From an uncultured Robinsoniella sp. (GTDB lineage Bacteria; Bacillota; Clostridia; Lachnospirales; Lachnospiraceae), in contig UQGG01000004.1 in the NCBI GenBank assembly GCA_900540475.1, forward strand, positions 1-64,000: a stretch of 64,000 bases of DNA. The letters are read 5' to 3'. Position 1 is the first letter of the stretch; each line of letters opens with the position of its first letter. This document shows, one piece after another, positions 54,408 to 63,658 of this stretch. The notes below the pieces were generated by a model, which saw nothing but the letters and a program-made list of their open reading frames with translations, ran no database searches and was not told the DNA's origin. Both the position numbers and the translations under genes were made by a program.

Positions 54408-55319
54408 ATGGATAATTATTATTATGAGCAGACCCGTCTGGTCTCGGATCTTCATGTTAATTTTGAACATATCCTGATTTCGAAAATGTACATTCCCGGT
54501 CACTGGCATGAGTGTATCGAAATTCTTTATATGAATGACGGGCGGCTGGAAACGATCATTAAAAACCAGACCACGGTTCTGGAAAAGGATGATCTGATCC
54601 TGGTAAATCCCAGAGATCTGCACAGCACCAGATGCCTCAATGACTGTGACTATATCCTGCTTCAGATTCCATACCCCATGCTCAAGAATTATATTCCGGA
54701 AATCGATACTATTCGTTTTGAAATACCTCAATTCCCGGATAGTGAAATTGTCCGTACAAAGCTTTGCCAGATGAAAGAAATTATTCTGCAGATGTCGGTA
54801 CTGGTCCAGGAAAAGCCGCTGGGTTCCCATTTGAAATTTACCAGTCTGCTCTTTGAGATGCTTTATATGCTCTACCATAACTTCCAGGTGCCGGCTGACC
54901 CTGATACAAAGGAGAAAAACACCCGGAACCTGGAACGTTTGGCACCCATTCTGGATTATGTAAAAAAGCATTCGAATGAAAAAATCCTTTTAAGTGAAAT
55001 TTCATCCTGTGCCGGGTTTACACCTGAATATTTTTGCCGTTTTTTCAAAAGGCATATGGGCATCACTTTTGTGGAATATCTGAACCAGTACCGGTTCAAC
55101 TGTATCTATCAGGATCTTTGCTGTACGGATACCTCTTTGCTGTCGCTCCTGGAACAGCATGGCTTTACCAATTATAAACTGTTCCGTAAGATGTTTTATG
55201 ATGTCTTCGGATGTACCCCCGGGCAAATCCGAAAAGAACTGGCAGCAAAAAAAGATTCCGGCAATCAGTATACCGCCTCTTTCTGGATCAATTCTATAAA
55301 TGCGTCCAGGGACATCTGA
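54408..55319 (+). CDS. AraC-family regulator with cupin sensor domain
   Basis: About 303 residues. The first 150 form a cupin-like sensor (PGHWHECIEILY near 30, LVNPRDLHSTR near 65), and the last 100 hold the two AraC helix-turn-helix motifs (LSEISSCAGFTPEYFCRFFKR and the second near the end). It probably binds a small sugar-like ligand. The ATG at 54408 has AAAGG 12 bases upstream. Its last 55 bp overlap the 3' end of the threonyl-tRNA synthetase gene on the other strand. Confidence 0.82.
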   Translation: MDNYYYEQTRLVSDLHVNFEHILISKMYIPGHWHECIEILYMNDGRLETIIKNQTTVLEKDDLILVNPRDLHSTRCLNDCDYILLQIPYPMLKNYIPEIDTIRFEIPQFPDSEIVRTKLCQMKEIILQMSVLVQEKPLGSHLKFTSLLFEMLYMLYHNFQVPADPDTKEKNTRNLERLAPILDYVKKHSNEKILLSEISSCAGFTPEYFCRFFKRHMGITFVEYLNQYRFNCIYQDLCCTDTSLLSLLEQHGFTNYKLFRKMFYDVFGCTPGQIRKELAAKKDSGNQYTASFWINSINASRDI

Positions 55320-56980
55320 CTTGTTTTCTGGCTGTCACGGTCGCGGACTGACACCGTGCCTGCTTCTTCTTCCTTTTGACCCAGGATAACCATATACGGC
55401 ACTTTTTCCAGTTGGGCTTCCCTGATCTTGTACCCAACTTTTTCATCTCTTTGATCCACTTCACATCGGATGGATGCTGCTTTTAACCGCTCTGCGATTT
55501 TCCCGGCATAAGCGTTGGATTTTTCCGATACCGGCAGTATTTTTGTCTGAACCGGTGCCAGCCAAACCGGAAATTTCCCGGCGTAATGCTCTATCAGGAT
55601 TCCGATAAAGCGCTCAATGGAGCCGTATACTACCCGGTGGATCATAATCGGACGGTGCTTCTCTCTGTCTGCCCCGATATATTCTGCTCCAAAGCGAAGG
55701 GGCAGCTGAAAATCCAGCTGTATCGTTCCGCACTGCCACGTCCTTCCAATGGAATCCTTTAGATGAAAATCAATCTTCGGTCCGTAAAATGCCCCGTCTC
55801 CCTCATTTACAACAAAGGACATATTAAGTTCATCCAGCGCATTTCTAAGTCCGTTTGTAGCCAGATCCCAATCTTCCTGGCTTCCGATGCTGTTTTCCGG
55901 TTTTGTGGATAATTCCACATGATACGTAAACCCAAACTTTCGGTACACTTCATCGATCAGGCGCACAACGCCTTTGATTTCTTCTGTGATCTGCTCTTTT
56001 GCCATGAATATATGGGCATCATCCTGTGTGAAACTGCGCACCCGCATCAATCCATGAAGAGCGCCGGATTTTTCGTGACGGTGAACAACACCCAATTCTC
56101 CAATGCGTATGGGCAGCTCTCGATAAGAGTGAGGTTCTGACTGGTAAACCAGCATTCCCCCCGGACAGTTCATGGGTTTGATGGCAAATTCTTCTCCATC
56201 AATGGAGGACGTATACATATTTTCTTTGTAATGCTCCCAATGCCCGGATGTCTCCCACAATTTGCGGTTTAGCATAACAGGCGTAGATATTTCTACGTAA
56301 CCTTCTCTTTGATGAATTTTTCTCCAGTAATCAATTAACTGATTTTTAAGCACCATTCCTTTGGGAAGAAAAAACGGGAAACCAGGTCCTTCGTCCATCA
56401 TGGCAAATAGCCTCAGTTCTTTCCCCAGCCTTCTGTGATCCCTTTTTTTCGCTTCTTCCATCTGCAGCAGATACTCCTTTAGCTGAGCTGGCTTTTCAAA
56501 AGAAATTCCATAGATTCTGGTGAGCATTTTGTTCTTCTCACAGCCTCTCCAATAAGCTCCCGCCAGTGATGTAAGCTTCACCGCCCCTGCATATTTCGTG
56601 TTTTTTAGATGGGGGCCTTTGCATAGATCACAAAATTCTCCCTGCCGGTAAAAACGAAACTTTTCTTCCATCGGCATGTCATGGATCAGCTCCAGTTTAT
56701 AAGGTTCCTCTTTTTCCTTCATAAAAGAAATTGCCTCATCTCTGGACAGTTCAAAGGATTCAATCTCATAACCGCTGTCTATAATTTTCTTCATTTCCTC
56801 TTCTATCCGCTCCAGGTCTTCTCCCGTAAATGGAATCTCACAATCAAAATCATAATAAAACCCATTTTCAATAGCCGGTCCAATTGCAAGTTTTGTCCCG
56901 GGATACAACCGCTTCACCGCCTGGGCTAAAATATGCGCCGTCGTATGATAGAATACACTCTTTTCAAATTTTTCTTTCAT
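55265..56980 (-). CDS. thrS: Threonyl-tRNA synthetase lacking the N-terminal TGS domain
   Basis: About 571 residues, compared with about 640 usual for the enzyme. It starts directly at the editing region (HTTAHILAQAVKRLYPG near 9), so the TGS domain is missing. The class II core keeps the zinc ligands Cys-His-His (NCPGGML near 270 supplies Cys) and the ATP-binding Arg (motif 2 RIGELGVVHRHE). An anticodon-binding domain forms the last 100 residues. ATG 56980 has GGAG upstream; an earlier frame extension lacks a ribosome site. The T-box in the leader is consistent. The gene may be a second, short ThrRS of the ThrZ kind. Confidence 0.88.
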   Translation of the reverse strand: MKEKFEKSVFYHTTAHILAQAVKRLYPGTKLAIGPAIENGFYYDFDCEIPFTGEDLERIEEEMKKIIDSGYEIESFELSRDEAISFMKEKEEPYKLELIHDMPMEEKFRFYRQGEFCDLCKGPHLKNTKYAGAVKLTSLAGAYWRGCEKNKMLTRIYGISFEKPAQLKEYLLQMEEAKKRDHRRLGKELRLFAMMDEGPGFPFFLPKGMVLKNQLIDYWRKIHQREGYVEISTPVMLNRKLWETSGHWEHYKENMYTSSIDGEEFAIKPMNCPGGMLVYQSEPHSYRELPIRIGELGVVHRHEKSGALHGLMRVRSFTQDDAHIFMAKEQITEEIKGVVRLIDEVYRKFGFTYHVELSTKPENSIGSQEDWDLATNGLRNALDELNMSFVVNEGDGAFYGPKIDFHLKDSIGRTWQCGTIQLDFQLPLRFGAEYIGADREKHRPIMIHRVVYGSIERFIGILIEHYAGKFPVWLAPVQTKILPVSEKSNAYAGKIAERLKAASIRCEVDQRDEKVGYKIREAQLEKVPYMVILGQKEEEAGTVSVRDRDSQKTSQMSLDAFIELIQKEAVY

Positions 56981-57070
56981 CTGCTCCAAGCTCCTTTGCC
57001 TTTTGATAACAGGGCATAAACTCCTGTTTAAATTGGATAACAAACAATCTGGCCAGATTGCAGTAACATA

Positions 57071-57345
57071 AGAAAAGCACCCTCAAACGCACGACAGATA
57101 ACTGCCATGACGTTTAAGGGTGCAAACTAATCAGAATGCACGGTTCCACCTTAATTTTTCTCTTTCAGATTCTAACAAATCCAAGCCTTTAACGCAGGCG
57201 TACGGCAATGCTTATTCTCTCGACTTCGCACCGCTGCTCGGGAATGGTCTTCGCTGACATTTCACATAAGAAACTTCCACCAACCTGTTTCTCTCTCTGA
57301 CTGCTTCGTGACAGTTACTGTTTCCTTCATAGCTTTTCTTATATT
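57071..57345 (-). promoter_or_regulatory. T-box leader of thrS
   Basis: The T-box bulge motif GGTGGAACCGTG (57139-57150) precedes a terminator made of GCACCCTTAAACG and CGTTTGAGGGTGC (57078-57123) with a T-run. A stem I of the usual kind lies upstream with GGTTGGTGGAAG near its tip. ACC (57246-57248, a threonine codon followed by A) sits in GAAGACCATT and is the best specifier candidate. Uncharged tRNA-Thr should open the terminator. Confidence 0.85.
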
Positions 57346-57351
57346 GAAGTC

Positions 57352-57379
57352 ATTATAGCACTTTCAGCGGGTCTGTCAA
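57352..57379 (-). promoter_or_regulatory. Promoter of the thrS leader
   Basis: TTGACA (57374-57379) and TATAAT (57352-57357) with a 16-bp spacer on the minus strand; transcription would start near 57345. Confidence 0.75.
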
Positions 57380-57390
57380 GGGCTGATTTA

Positions 57391-58251
57391 TTATTTATAA
57401 ATTTTCTTAGCAGAAAATCCCCTGCCCCGCACTTCATTAACGTGGCTGATCACCATAAATGCTTTTGGATCTTCTTCCATAACCAGCTGATTGAGTTTCA
57501 CCAGTTCACGGTTGGATATGACGGTCAATATTATCGGCTGTTCATTTTGCATATACCCCGTCTGTGCATGGATAAACGTGGTTCCCCGATCCAGGCGCTT
57601 TAAGATCTCCCGGTTAATCTCCTCATACTTACAACTTATAATTTTCACCTGGGTCTGGGCAGTTCCCATAAAGAGAATCTTATCCAGAACAACGGAATAG
57701 ATCAGCACAAGAAGAATACCGTATACAATCTGTTCCGAATCGGAGAACAACATCTGTAGAATCAGAATTGTAAAATCAAAGACATAGAGCATTGCCGAAA
57801 CCGGAAGCCCAAACTTCTTATTCAGTACCAGCGGCGGAATGTCCATACCTCCGGTGGATGCCCCTGCACGAATTACAATTCCAATTGCAAAGCCGATCAT
57901 AATTCCGCCGCAGATGGTGGATAACATCCGGTCACTGGTGACCTGCTCCAGTATGGGAATTTTCTGGAACACGCCCAGGATAAGCGGATAGTAAAAGGTA
58001 CTGATCAGTGTGGTAATGGCAAAACGTTTCCCCAAAATAAAGGCTCCCAGGATAAACATAACGGCATTAAAACAGAATACAAATGCCGAAATAGGAATTT
58101 GAAAATAATGGTGGAAAGATAGTGCCAGTCCTGTGGTGCCTCCCGTAATCATCTGATTCGGAAGAATAAAGATAGTAATTGCAAGTGCATAAATCGTATT
58201 CCCCAAAAATACAAAGAAAACATTTTTCATTTTTGATAATTGTGATAACAT
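57391..58251 (-). CDS. YitT family membrane protein
   Basis: 286 residues. Five to six membrane segments (first at about 9-31), then a soluble C-terminal DUF2179 domain (ISCKYEEINREI near 207, and KAFMVISHVNEVRGRGF near the end), together the YitT family layout. Function is not established; the soluble domain may sense a ligand. AGAGGG precedes the ATG. It ends 12 bp from the thrS -35 box. Confidence 0.82.
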   Translation of the reverse strand: MLSQLSKMKNVFFVFLGNTIYALAITIFILPNQMITGGTTGLALSFHHYFQIPISAFVFCFNAVMFILGAFILGKRFAITTLISTFYYPLILGVFQKIPILEQVTSDRMLSTICGGIMIGFAIGIVIRAGASTGGMDIPPLVLNKKFGLPVSAMLYVFDFTILILQMLFSDSEQIVYGILLVLIYSVVLDKILFMGTAQTQVKIISCKYEEINREILKRLDRGTTFIHAQTGYMQNEQPIILTVISNRELVKLNQLVMEEDPKAFMVISHVNEVRGRGFSAKKIYK

Positions 58252-58387
58252 AAGTTTCCCTCTTTCCTGTTTTTTTACAGCCTGATTATATTAGAAATTT
58301 TTGACAGCTGTGCGCCACACTTTACACACGTGGATGTACATAAAAGTTTTACATAAAATAATTCTGTTATATTACTACACTAAAGCA

Positions 58388-58416
58388 CAAAAAAAGCAGG
58401 TTACTAAGTAACCTGC
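58388..58416 (-). terminator. Terminator of the symporter transcript
   Basis: GCAGGTTACT and AGTAACCTGC form a near-perfect 10-bp palindrome followed by seven T on the minus strand, about 200 bp after the symporter stop codon. Confidence 0.8.
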
Positions 58417-58586
58417 AAAGTTTGTTTCGTATGTTTAATCTTTTATTTTTATCATAATTTCTATTTATCCAATATAACCGTAAACTCACTGAAATACACA
58501 TCCTGTCTTTTTCTCTGATAAGAATACCACATTTATCCGAAGGAGTAAAGCAGTAGTTTAAAAAGCAGGGCTATTTCCTACTCTTA

Positions 58587-58620
58587 TGTTACTGTTCACA
58601 CCCCGGTCTGAACAGTAACA
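58587..58620. repeat. 12-bp inverted repeat after the symporter gene
   Basis: TGTTACTGTTCA and TGAACAGTAACA pair around a 10-nt GC-rich loop, directly after the symporter stop. No T-run follows, so it may protect the mRNA end while true termination is at 58388-58416. Confidence 0.75.
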
Positions 58621-58623
58621 CTC

Positions 58624-59949
58624 TTATTTCATAATCGTGCGGTAAACATCCATGAATCCCATAACCGTTACAATTACAACCAGAATCGGTGTAATAAACC
58701 GAATGCAGATCAGCCATGCCTTTTTCAGCTTAAAGGAAATCCCGTCCGATTCCACATGCTGCAGAATCCGTTTCGGTCCCCAGATCCAGCCTACAAAAAT
58801 GCACATCAGGATACCGCCAATAGGCATCAGAATATTATCTGTCAGCATCCCCATAAAATCAAATACAGAATAATTCAATATGGTCACATCTCCTAATACC
58901 CCAAACGACAGGGCACTTGGAATACCCAGCAGAAATACGCCCAATGCGACGAAAATTACCGCCGTTCTCCTCTTGCATTTAAAATGATCCAATACAGAGG
59001 ACACCACGCATTCCAAAAGTGCTATGGCAGAAGTTAAGGCTGCGAAAAACATCAGTCCAAAAAACAGCAATGCAAAAATCCATCCGCCGGACATACTTTC
59101 AAATACTTTCGGGAGTGTTCCAAAAGTCAGGCTTGGTCCCTGAGCCGGTTCCAGTCCAAATGCAAAAACTGCCGGGAATATAGCCAGCCCCGCCAAAATC
59201 GCAACGAAGGTATCAAGACCTGCAACAATCAGCGCATTTTTAGGGATATTTTCTTTTCTGTTTAAATAGCTGCCGTAAGTGATTGTGATTCCCATACACA
59301 GACTCAGTGAATAAAATACCTGTCCCAATGCAGCCGGTACCGACTTCAGGTCAAATCCTCCGTTCATTTTAAATACAAAATCTACACCCTGATTTGCACC
59401 AGGCAGTGTCAGGGATCGTATTACAATGATCACCAGCAATATCAGCAGCCCAGGCATCATAAACCGTGATGCTTTCTCAATTCCCTTTGTTCCTCTGTAA
59501 CAAACAAATCCGGTACACGCCATAAATACCAGATGCCAGATGACAGGTGCTGCCGGCTCTGCGATATATGCGCTGAAATCCGCCGGTGCACTCATGCTTG
59601 TAACATAACTGGCTATATATTTTAAAATCCATCCACCGATAACACTGTAGTAGGATAATATAATAAATGCACATAAAATACCCATAATACCGATAATTTT
59701 CGATTTTGGATTTAAATTCTCATATGCTTGTACCGGTCCCTTCCCAGTCATTCTTCCTATACTCATCTCTGTGATCATAACCGGAAGTCCCAATACCGCG
59801 ATAAAAATTAAATACGTAATTAAAAACTGAAATCCACCGTTCTTTCCCATTAAATAGGGGAACTTCCAGAGATTCCCAAGCCCCACCGCTGCTCCCGCAG
59901 TTGCAAGGATAAATCCCAGGCTAGACGCCCATTGTCCTTTTTTTTCCAT
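58624..59949 (-). CDS. Sodium-dependent transporter, NSS (SNF) family
   Basis: About 441 residues with 11-12 membrane segments. The first segment carries GAAVGLGNLWKFPYL near 20-34, the Na+/substrate-binding motif of neurotransmitter:sodium symporters. Substrates of bacterial members are usually amino acids. The ATG at 59949 follows GGAGGG. A promoter at 60023-60051 is 74 bp upstream. Confidence 0.9.
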   Translation of the reverse strand: MEKKGQWASSLGFILATAGAAVGLGNLWKFPYLMGKNGGFQFLITYLIFIAVLGLPVMITEMSIGRMTGKGPVQAYENLNPKSKIIGIMGILCAFIILSYYSVIGGWILKYIASYVTSMSAPADFSAYIAEPAAPVIWHLVFMACTGFVCYRGTKGIEKASRFMMPGLLILLVIIVIRSLTLPGANQGVDFVFKMNGGFDLKSVPAALGQVFYSLSLCMGITITYGSYLNRKENIPKNALIVAGLDTFVAILAGLAIFPAVFAFGLEPAQGPSLTFGTLPKVFESMSGGWIFALLFFGLMFFAALTSAIALLECVVSSVLDHFKCKRRTAVIFVALGVFLLGIPSALSFGVLGDVTILNYSVFDFMGMLTDNILMPIGGILMCIFVGWIWGPKRILQHVESDGISFKLKKAWLICIRFITPILVVIVTVMGFMDVYRTIMK

Positions 59950-60022
59950 TTTGCCCTCCAATTAAGTTTCTAACACTCTAACGCCCTTAAATATTGTAAT
60001 TCTAAAGAGCAGAGTTAAAATT

Positions 60023-60051
60023 AGTTTAACAAAATTGTAGGTATTTTTCAA
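60023..60051 (-). promoter_or_regulatory. Promoter of the symporter gene
   Basis: TTGAAA (60046-60051) and TAAACT (60023-60028) with a 17-bp spacer on the minus strand. Confidence 0.55.
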
Positions 60052-60081
60052 CAAAATTAATCATTTTTCCATATATATCTT

Positions 60082-60240
60082 CAAACTTATACCCCTGCAT
60101 ACCGCTGACAAGTCTGCGGTATTGCATTAATAAGTAGTTTGAAACGCTTTTGTTTCAAACTTATACCCCTTGCATACCGCAGACGGGTCTGCGGTACTGC
60201 TTCAATAGAAAGTATGGAACGCTTTTGTTCCAAACTTTAC
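60082..60240 (+). repeat. Two tandem 75-bp units, each with two hairpins
   Basis: CAAACTTATACCCC opens copies at 60082 and 60156, and CAAACTTTAC opens a truncated third at 60231. Each copy holds a stem around ACCGC-[AT]-GA...TCTGCGGT and another formed by G-x-AACGCTTTTGTT-x-C. A further hairpin GAATAGAA/TTCTATTC follows at 60246-60273. The units sit between two divergent genes. Paired changes between copies (GTTTGAAAC stem versus GGAAC stem) suggest the stems are kept while sequence drifts. Confidence 0.7.
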
Positions 60241-60284
60241 CACATGAATAGAAGAACCTGGCTTGTTCTATTCCCAAATCAGTC

Positions 60285-60316
60285 GTGTGAAAGCGATTTT
60301 TTTTTCACACTTTTTT
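60285..60316 (+). terminator. Terminator-like hairpin before the 60409 gene
   Basis: GTGTGAAA and TTTCACAC pair around a T-rich loop, followed by six T on the plus strand. It lies 93 bp before the ATG, so it ends a short transcript that would cover the repeat units, or acts as an attenuator. Confidence 0.6.
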
Positions 60317-60408
60317 AATGATTCCCCAAAAACTTGTAACAGAAATATAACTTGCTTCTATTCTATCTCAGATGTAAAATAGCAGTAACGAAAAAGGAGG
60401 TGGATTCC

Positions 60409-61047
60409 ATGCCAAAGAGAAAATACATATGGTTTGCCATTTGCAATATAATCTTTCTTTTATCAACATTTCTCCATGAATGTATACACGGATTCAGCAT
60501 GGCAAGGCTTGGGCAGTCTGTCAGTACCGGATTCAGGCGAATCGGCCATGTTTACCTCTATCCAAAAGATTCCGGATTTCGCATGAATCTGGATCTTGAT
60601 ATTAAGACGCTTATGGATTTCAGTGTTCTGCTGACGCTGACACTGGCAGTCATATTCACGTTCCTGTTCTGTAAAATACGTTTTAAGAATCCAGTCACTA
60701 GAATGACCGTTCTGGCACTGGCCCTTTGTAATTCCTGTCTGCGGATTATCGCATGGGCTGCCACCCTTATGCTTCCGGTATTTGCCGGACAGACTGTAAG
60801 GATTGATGAATTGAATACCGGTACTGCACTTGTCCTGGCAACCGGAAATTCCTCTCTTCTATATGTACCTGCTATCCTTTCCATTTTTATCTCTCTTTTC
60901 TGTTTTATTAAGCTTCTCATGCGTCTGCGAAGAAGCCGCGATCAGAATTATCAGAACTTTATATTTCTATTTTTTACGGCTCTTGTCAGTTCTTTTTTCC
61001 TTTCTAATATCCTGGATAATTATATAAGGATAAACTGGATTGCCTAA
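60409..61047 (+). CDS. Membrane protein with an HExxH motif
   Basis: About 212 residues and four to five membrane segments. HECIH, in the form L-x-H-E-C-I-H-G-F-S near residues 23-32, lies at the end of the first membrane segment, as in site-2-type zinc metalloproteases (M50), but the usual second motif (NPDG) is not visible. It could be a reduced intramembrane protease or a non-proteolytic relative. AAGGAGG precedes the ATG; a longer frame from 60352 has no ribosome site. Confidence 0.55.
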   Translation: MPKRKYIWFAICNIIFLLSTFLHECIHGFSMARLGQSVSTGFRRIGHVYLYPKDSGFRMNLDLDIKTLMDFSVLLTLTLAVIFTFLFCKIRFKNPVTRMTVLALALCNSCLRIIAWAATLMLPVFAGQTVRIDELNTGTALVLATGNSSLLYVPAILSIFISLFCFIKLLMRLRRSRDQNYQNFIFLFFTALVSSFFLSNILDNYIRINWIA

Positions 61048-61070
61048 AGTATTGAATATTTATTACATAA

Positions 61071-61114
61071 AAAAGTCAGGGAACAGCATTTGTTTATACT
61101 GTTTCCTGACTTTT
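61071..61114. terminator. Bidirectional terminator
   Basis: AAAAGTCAGG-AACAG and CTGTT-CCTGACTTTT pair around a 12-nt loop, between convergent genes. Confidence 0.85.
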
Positions 61115-61163
61115 CTGTTTGCGAATAACTAGAGCGTGAATATATGTACTTGCCGCTATCCTT

Positions 61164-61805
61164 TTAGTTAAAAAATCTGGCTCCTACATAACCAACATAT
61201 CCGTTTGCTTCTACTTTATACCATCCGCCTACATCTTCTAAGAATGTTACTGCCTGTCCTGCCTGCAGGGTATCCAGAATAGCACCCTCATAGCTGGGAG
61301 CTTCGCGGATATATGCTGCTGCATTCATGTACATGGTCTGTGGTACCGGCGCTTCTGTTGCCTCTGTCTGAGCTGGAGCTTCAGTTTCCGGTGCCTGGGT
61401 CTGGGGCACTGCTGCTTCTGTGGCTTCCGTCTGTGTATTTGCCTGACTTCCGGCATTTGTGGAAGAAGTTTCGTTACCTGACTCAGAAGCTTTCGAAGAT
61501 TCCCCCTTGGAATCAGTGGTTTTCTCGGTTGTCTTCTCGGTTGTTTTCTCTGTAGATTTACTGGTTTCTGTTTTCTGTGTTTGTTTTTGTGATTCTGTCG
61601 TCTTTTCTGTAGCTTTTTTATCCTCAGTTGATTTTTCACTGCCGGGCTTTGTTTCTTCTGTCTGTTTTTTGCTGCCATCGCCGTTTGTCATCATGTTTCC
61701 AAGCAGCTTATATCCAAAAAACAGAATTAAAATCACTGCAATTACCGCAATTGCCAATACAAAATACCTTAAATTATCTGATAACCATTCTTTGAATTTT
61801 TTCAT
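61164..61805 (-). CDS. Membrane-anchored SH3b-domain protein
   Basis: 213 residues. One membrane segment at about 14-36, then a 110-residue linker of Thr, Glu, Lys, Ser and Gln, then a bacterial SH3 domain (about 158-212; AAYIREAPSYEGAIL, GWYKVE, GYVGYVGARFF). Such domains bind peptidoglycan peptides, so it may tether the membrane to the wall or position a hydrolase. The gene stands alone on the minus strand after the ABC exporter genes; RBS GGAGG lies before the ATG at 61805. Confidence 0.78.
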   Translation of the reverse strand: MKKFKEWLSDNLRYFVLAIAVIAVILILFFGYKLLGNMMTNGDGSKKQTEETKPGSEKSTEDKKATEKTTESQKQTQKTETSKSTEKTTEKTTEKTTDSKGESSKASESGNETSSTNAGSQANTQTEATEAAVPQTQAPETEAPAQTEATEAPVPQTMYMNAAAYIREAPSYEGAILDTLQAGQAVTFLEDVGGWYKVEANGYVGYVGARFFN

Positions 61806-61867
61806 TCCATTACCTCCATAACGATATAACAGAAAGCATCAGAGCGCTTTCCATTATATAAATTAGT

Positions 61868-63658
61868 TTATGCCTGCTGCCCTGCAAACTGAGAATGATA
61901 CAACTGTTCGTAGAAACCTTTTTTCTCCAACAGAGAGTTATGTGTCCCCTGCTCTACAATATTACCATCTTTTACGACAAGAATCAAATCTGCATTTTTA
62001 ATTGTTGATAAACGATGTGCAATCACGAAACTGGTTCTTCCAATCATTACCTTTTTCATTGCATCCTGCAGCATTTTTTCAAGCCTGGTATCCACAGAAG
62101 AGGTTGCTTCATCCAGAATTAAAATATCTGGATCCTTTAGAATAGCTCTGGCTATGGTCAGCAGCTGTTTCTCACCCTGGGAAATATTACCGCCTTCTTC
62201 ATCGATGACCATATTATAACCGCCGGGCAGTGTCTTGATAAAATGATGCACGTTTGCCGCTTTTGCAGCATCTATGACCTCATCCTTTCTGGCATTCAGC
62301 CTTCCATACTTGATATTTTCAAAAATACTGCCTGAGAACAGCCAGGTATCCTGCAATACCATGCCGAAAATGGAACGCAGACTGCTTCGCTTCATCTGGC
62401 GGATATCTACACCATCGATTAAAATCCTGCCCTGATTCACATCATAGAAGCGCATAAGCAGATTAATCAATGTTGTTTTTCCAGCACCTGTTGGACCGAC
62501 GATTGCAACCATCTGACCGGATTTCACTTCTATATTAAAATCTTTGATAATGGGTTTCTTCCCATATCCAAAATAAACATGATCGAATACTACCTTTCCC
62601 TGAACTTCCGGCAGCTCTGTGGCTGGATCTGCTTCTTTTACCTCTTCTTCTTCCCCAAGTATATCAAAGATACGGTCCATTGCTGCAAATGCAGCCTGTA
62701 TCTGAGAAGAAAGCTGAGACACCTGTGAAAGGGGGTCATTGATCTGCCAGATATAGCGAATAAATGCCTGCAGATTACCGATTGTAATCCCTCCGCTGAT
62801 GGCAAAGACCGATCCCACTACCGCAATGCTTCCAATGGTCAGATAAGTAATCAGAGAGATCAGCGGTGACATGACAGAAGACATAAACTGTGCTTTAAAT
62901 GCATGTTTGCGCAGATCTTCATTGATATTCACAAACTCTTCCACCGAAGACTCCTGTTTATTAAAAAATAGTATTTCCTGGAATCCGGTATACATCTCTG
63001 TAATGGTTCCGTTTAATTCCCCCACGGAATTCTGCTGCGCACGAAACTGCTTCTGGCTTTTTCCTACAATAAATCTGGTAACCAGAAGTGCTAAAGGAAT
63101 AATACAGATTGCCATACATGCCATTACCGGCTGTATGGTGAACATCATTGTAATCGCCAGAATCAGTGTAAGAATCCCGCTGATTACCTGGCTGAAACTT
63201 TGCTGCAGTGCTCCGGATACCGTGTCGATATCGTTGGTGATCCGGCTTAAGACATCCCCAAAGCTATTGGTATCAAAATAACGAACCGGGAGTCTTCGTA
63301 TCTTATCCTGTACATCATTTCTCAAATCGTGCATGGCATTCTGTATGGAATCTGTCAGTAAATAAACACTGATGATCTGGGAAAAAGTTTTAATCAGATA
63401 AATTACAGCCAGCAGAATCAGGATTTTCGTGACCACTTCAAAGTGAACGCCTGCATCCGGCAGTTTTTTCAAGATATCCATTGCATCTTTGGAGAGCTGG
63501 GTGGTGATCATACCTTCTACTCTGGGAGCCACCGTCATGGACGCCACAGATACGATAACCATCAGAACTGCACCGATAAATTTCCATTTATAAGGTGTAA
63601 TATACCGATTCATCTGCTTCAGATTTTTCATAAACTTACCTTTTTTATTGCTACTCAT
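61868..63658 (-). CDS. ABC exporter half-transporter (second of a pair)
   Basis: About 596 residues. Six membrane segments in the first 320, then an ATPase domain with Walker A GPTGAGKTT near 385, signature ISQGEKQ near 487, Walker B DILILDEATSSVD near 510 and the switch His in IAHRLS. This is a heterodimeric multidrug/lipid ABC exporter of the YheI/YheH or LmrCD type. ATG 63658 has GGAGG upstream and overlaps the stop of the first half by eight bases. Confidence 0.9.
   Translation of the reverse strand: MSSNKKGKFMKNLKQMNRYITPYKWKFIGAVLMVIVSVASMTVAPRVEGMITTQLSKDAMDILKKLPDAGVHFEVVTKILILLAVIYLIKTFSQIISVYLLTDSIQNAMHDLRNDVQDKIRRLPVRYFDTNSFGDVLSRITNDIDTVSGALQQSFSQVISGILTLILAITMMFTIQPVMACMAICIIPLALLVTRFIVGKSQKQFRAQQNSVGELNGTITEMYTGFQEILFFNKQESSVEEFVNINEDLRKHAFKAQFMSSVMSPLISLITYLTIGSIAVVGSVFAISGGITIGNLQAFIRYIWQINDPLSQVSQLSSQIQAAFAAMDRIFDILGEEEEVKEADPATELPEVQGKVVFDHVYFGYGKKPIIKDFNIEVKSGQMVAIVGPTGAGKTTLINLLMRFYDVNQGRILIDGVDIRQMKRSSLRSIFGMVLQDTWLFSGSIFENIKYGRLNARKDEVIDAAKAANVHHFIKTLPGGYNMVIDEEGGNISQGEKQLLTIARAILKDPDILILDEATSSVDTRLEKMLQDAMKKVMIGRTSFVIAHRLSTIKNADLILVVKDGNIVEQGTHNSLLEKKGFYEQLYHSQFAGQQA

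Larger units (their letters stand above)
58252..58623. other. 372-bp gap with two hairpins, no gene seen
   Basis: Only the terminator at 58388-58416 and the large hairpin at 58587-58620 stand out. The stretch between them is A/T-rich with no open frame that has a ribosome site. A TATAAT-like box for the YitT gene lies near 58283-58288. Confidence 0.5.

Noticed and set aside
61313..61821. Plus-strand frames across the SH3 protein linker
   Set aside because: Complement of the Thr/Glu/Lys-rich linker; no start signal.
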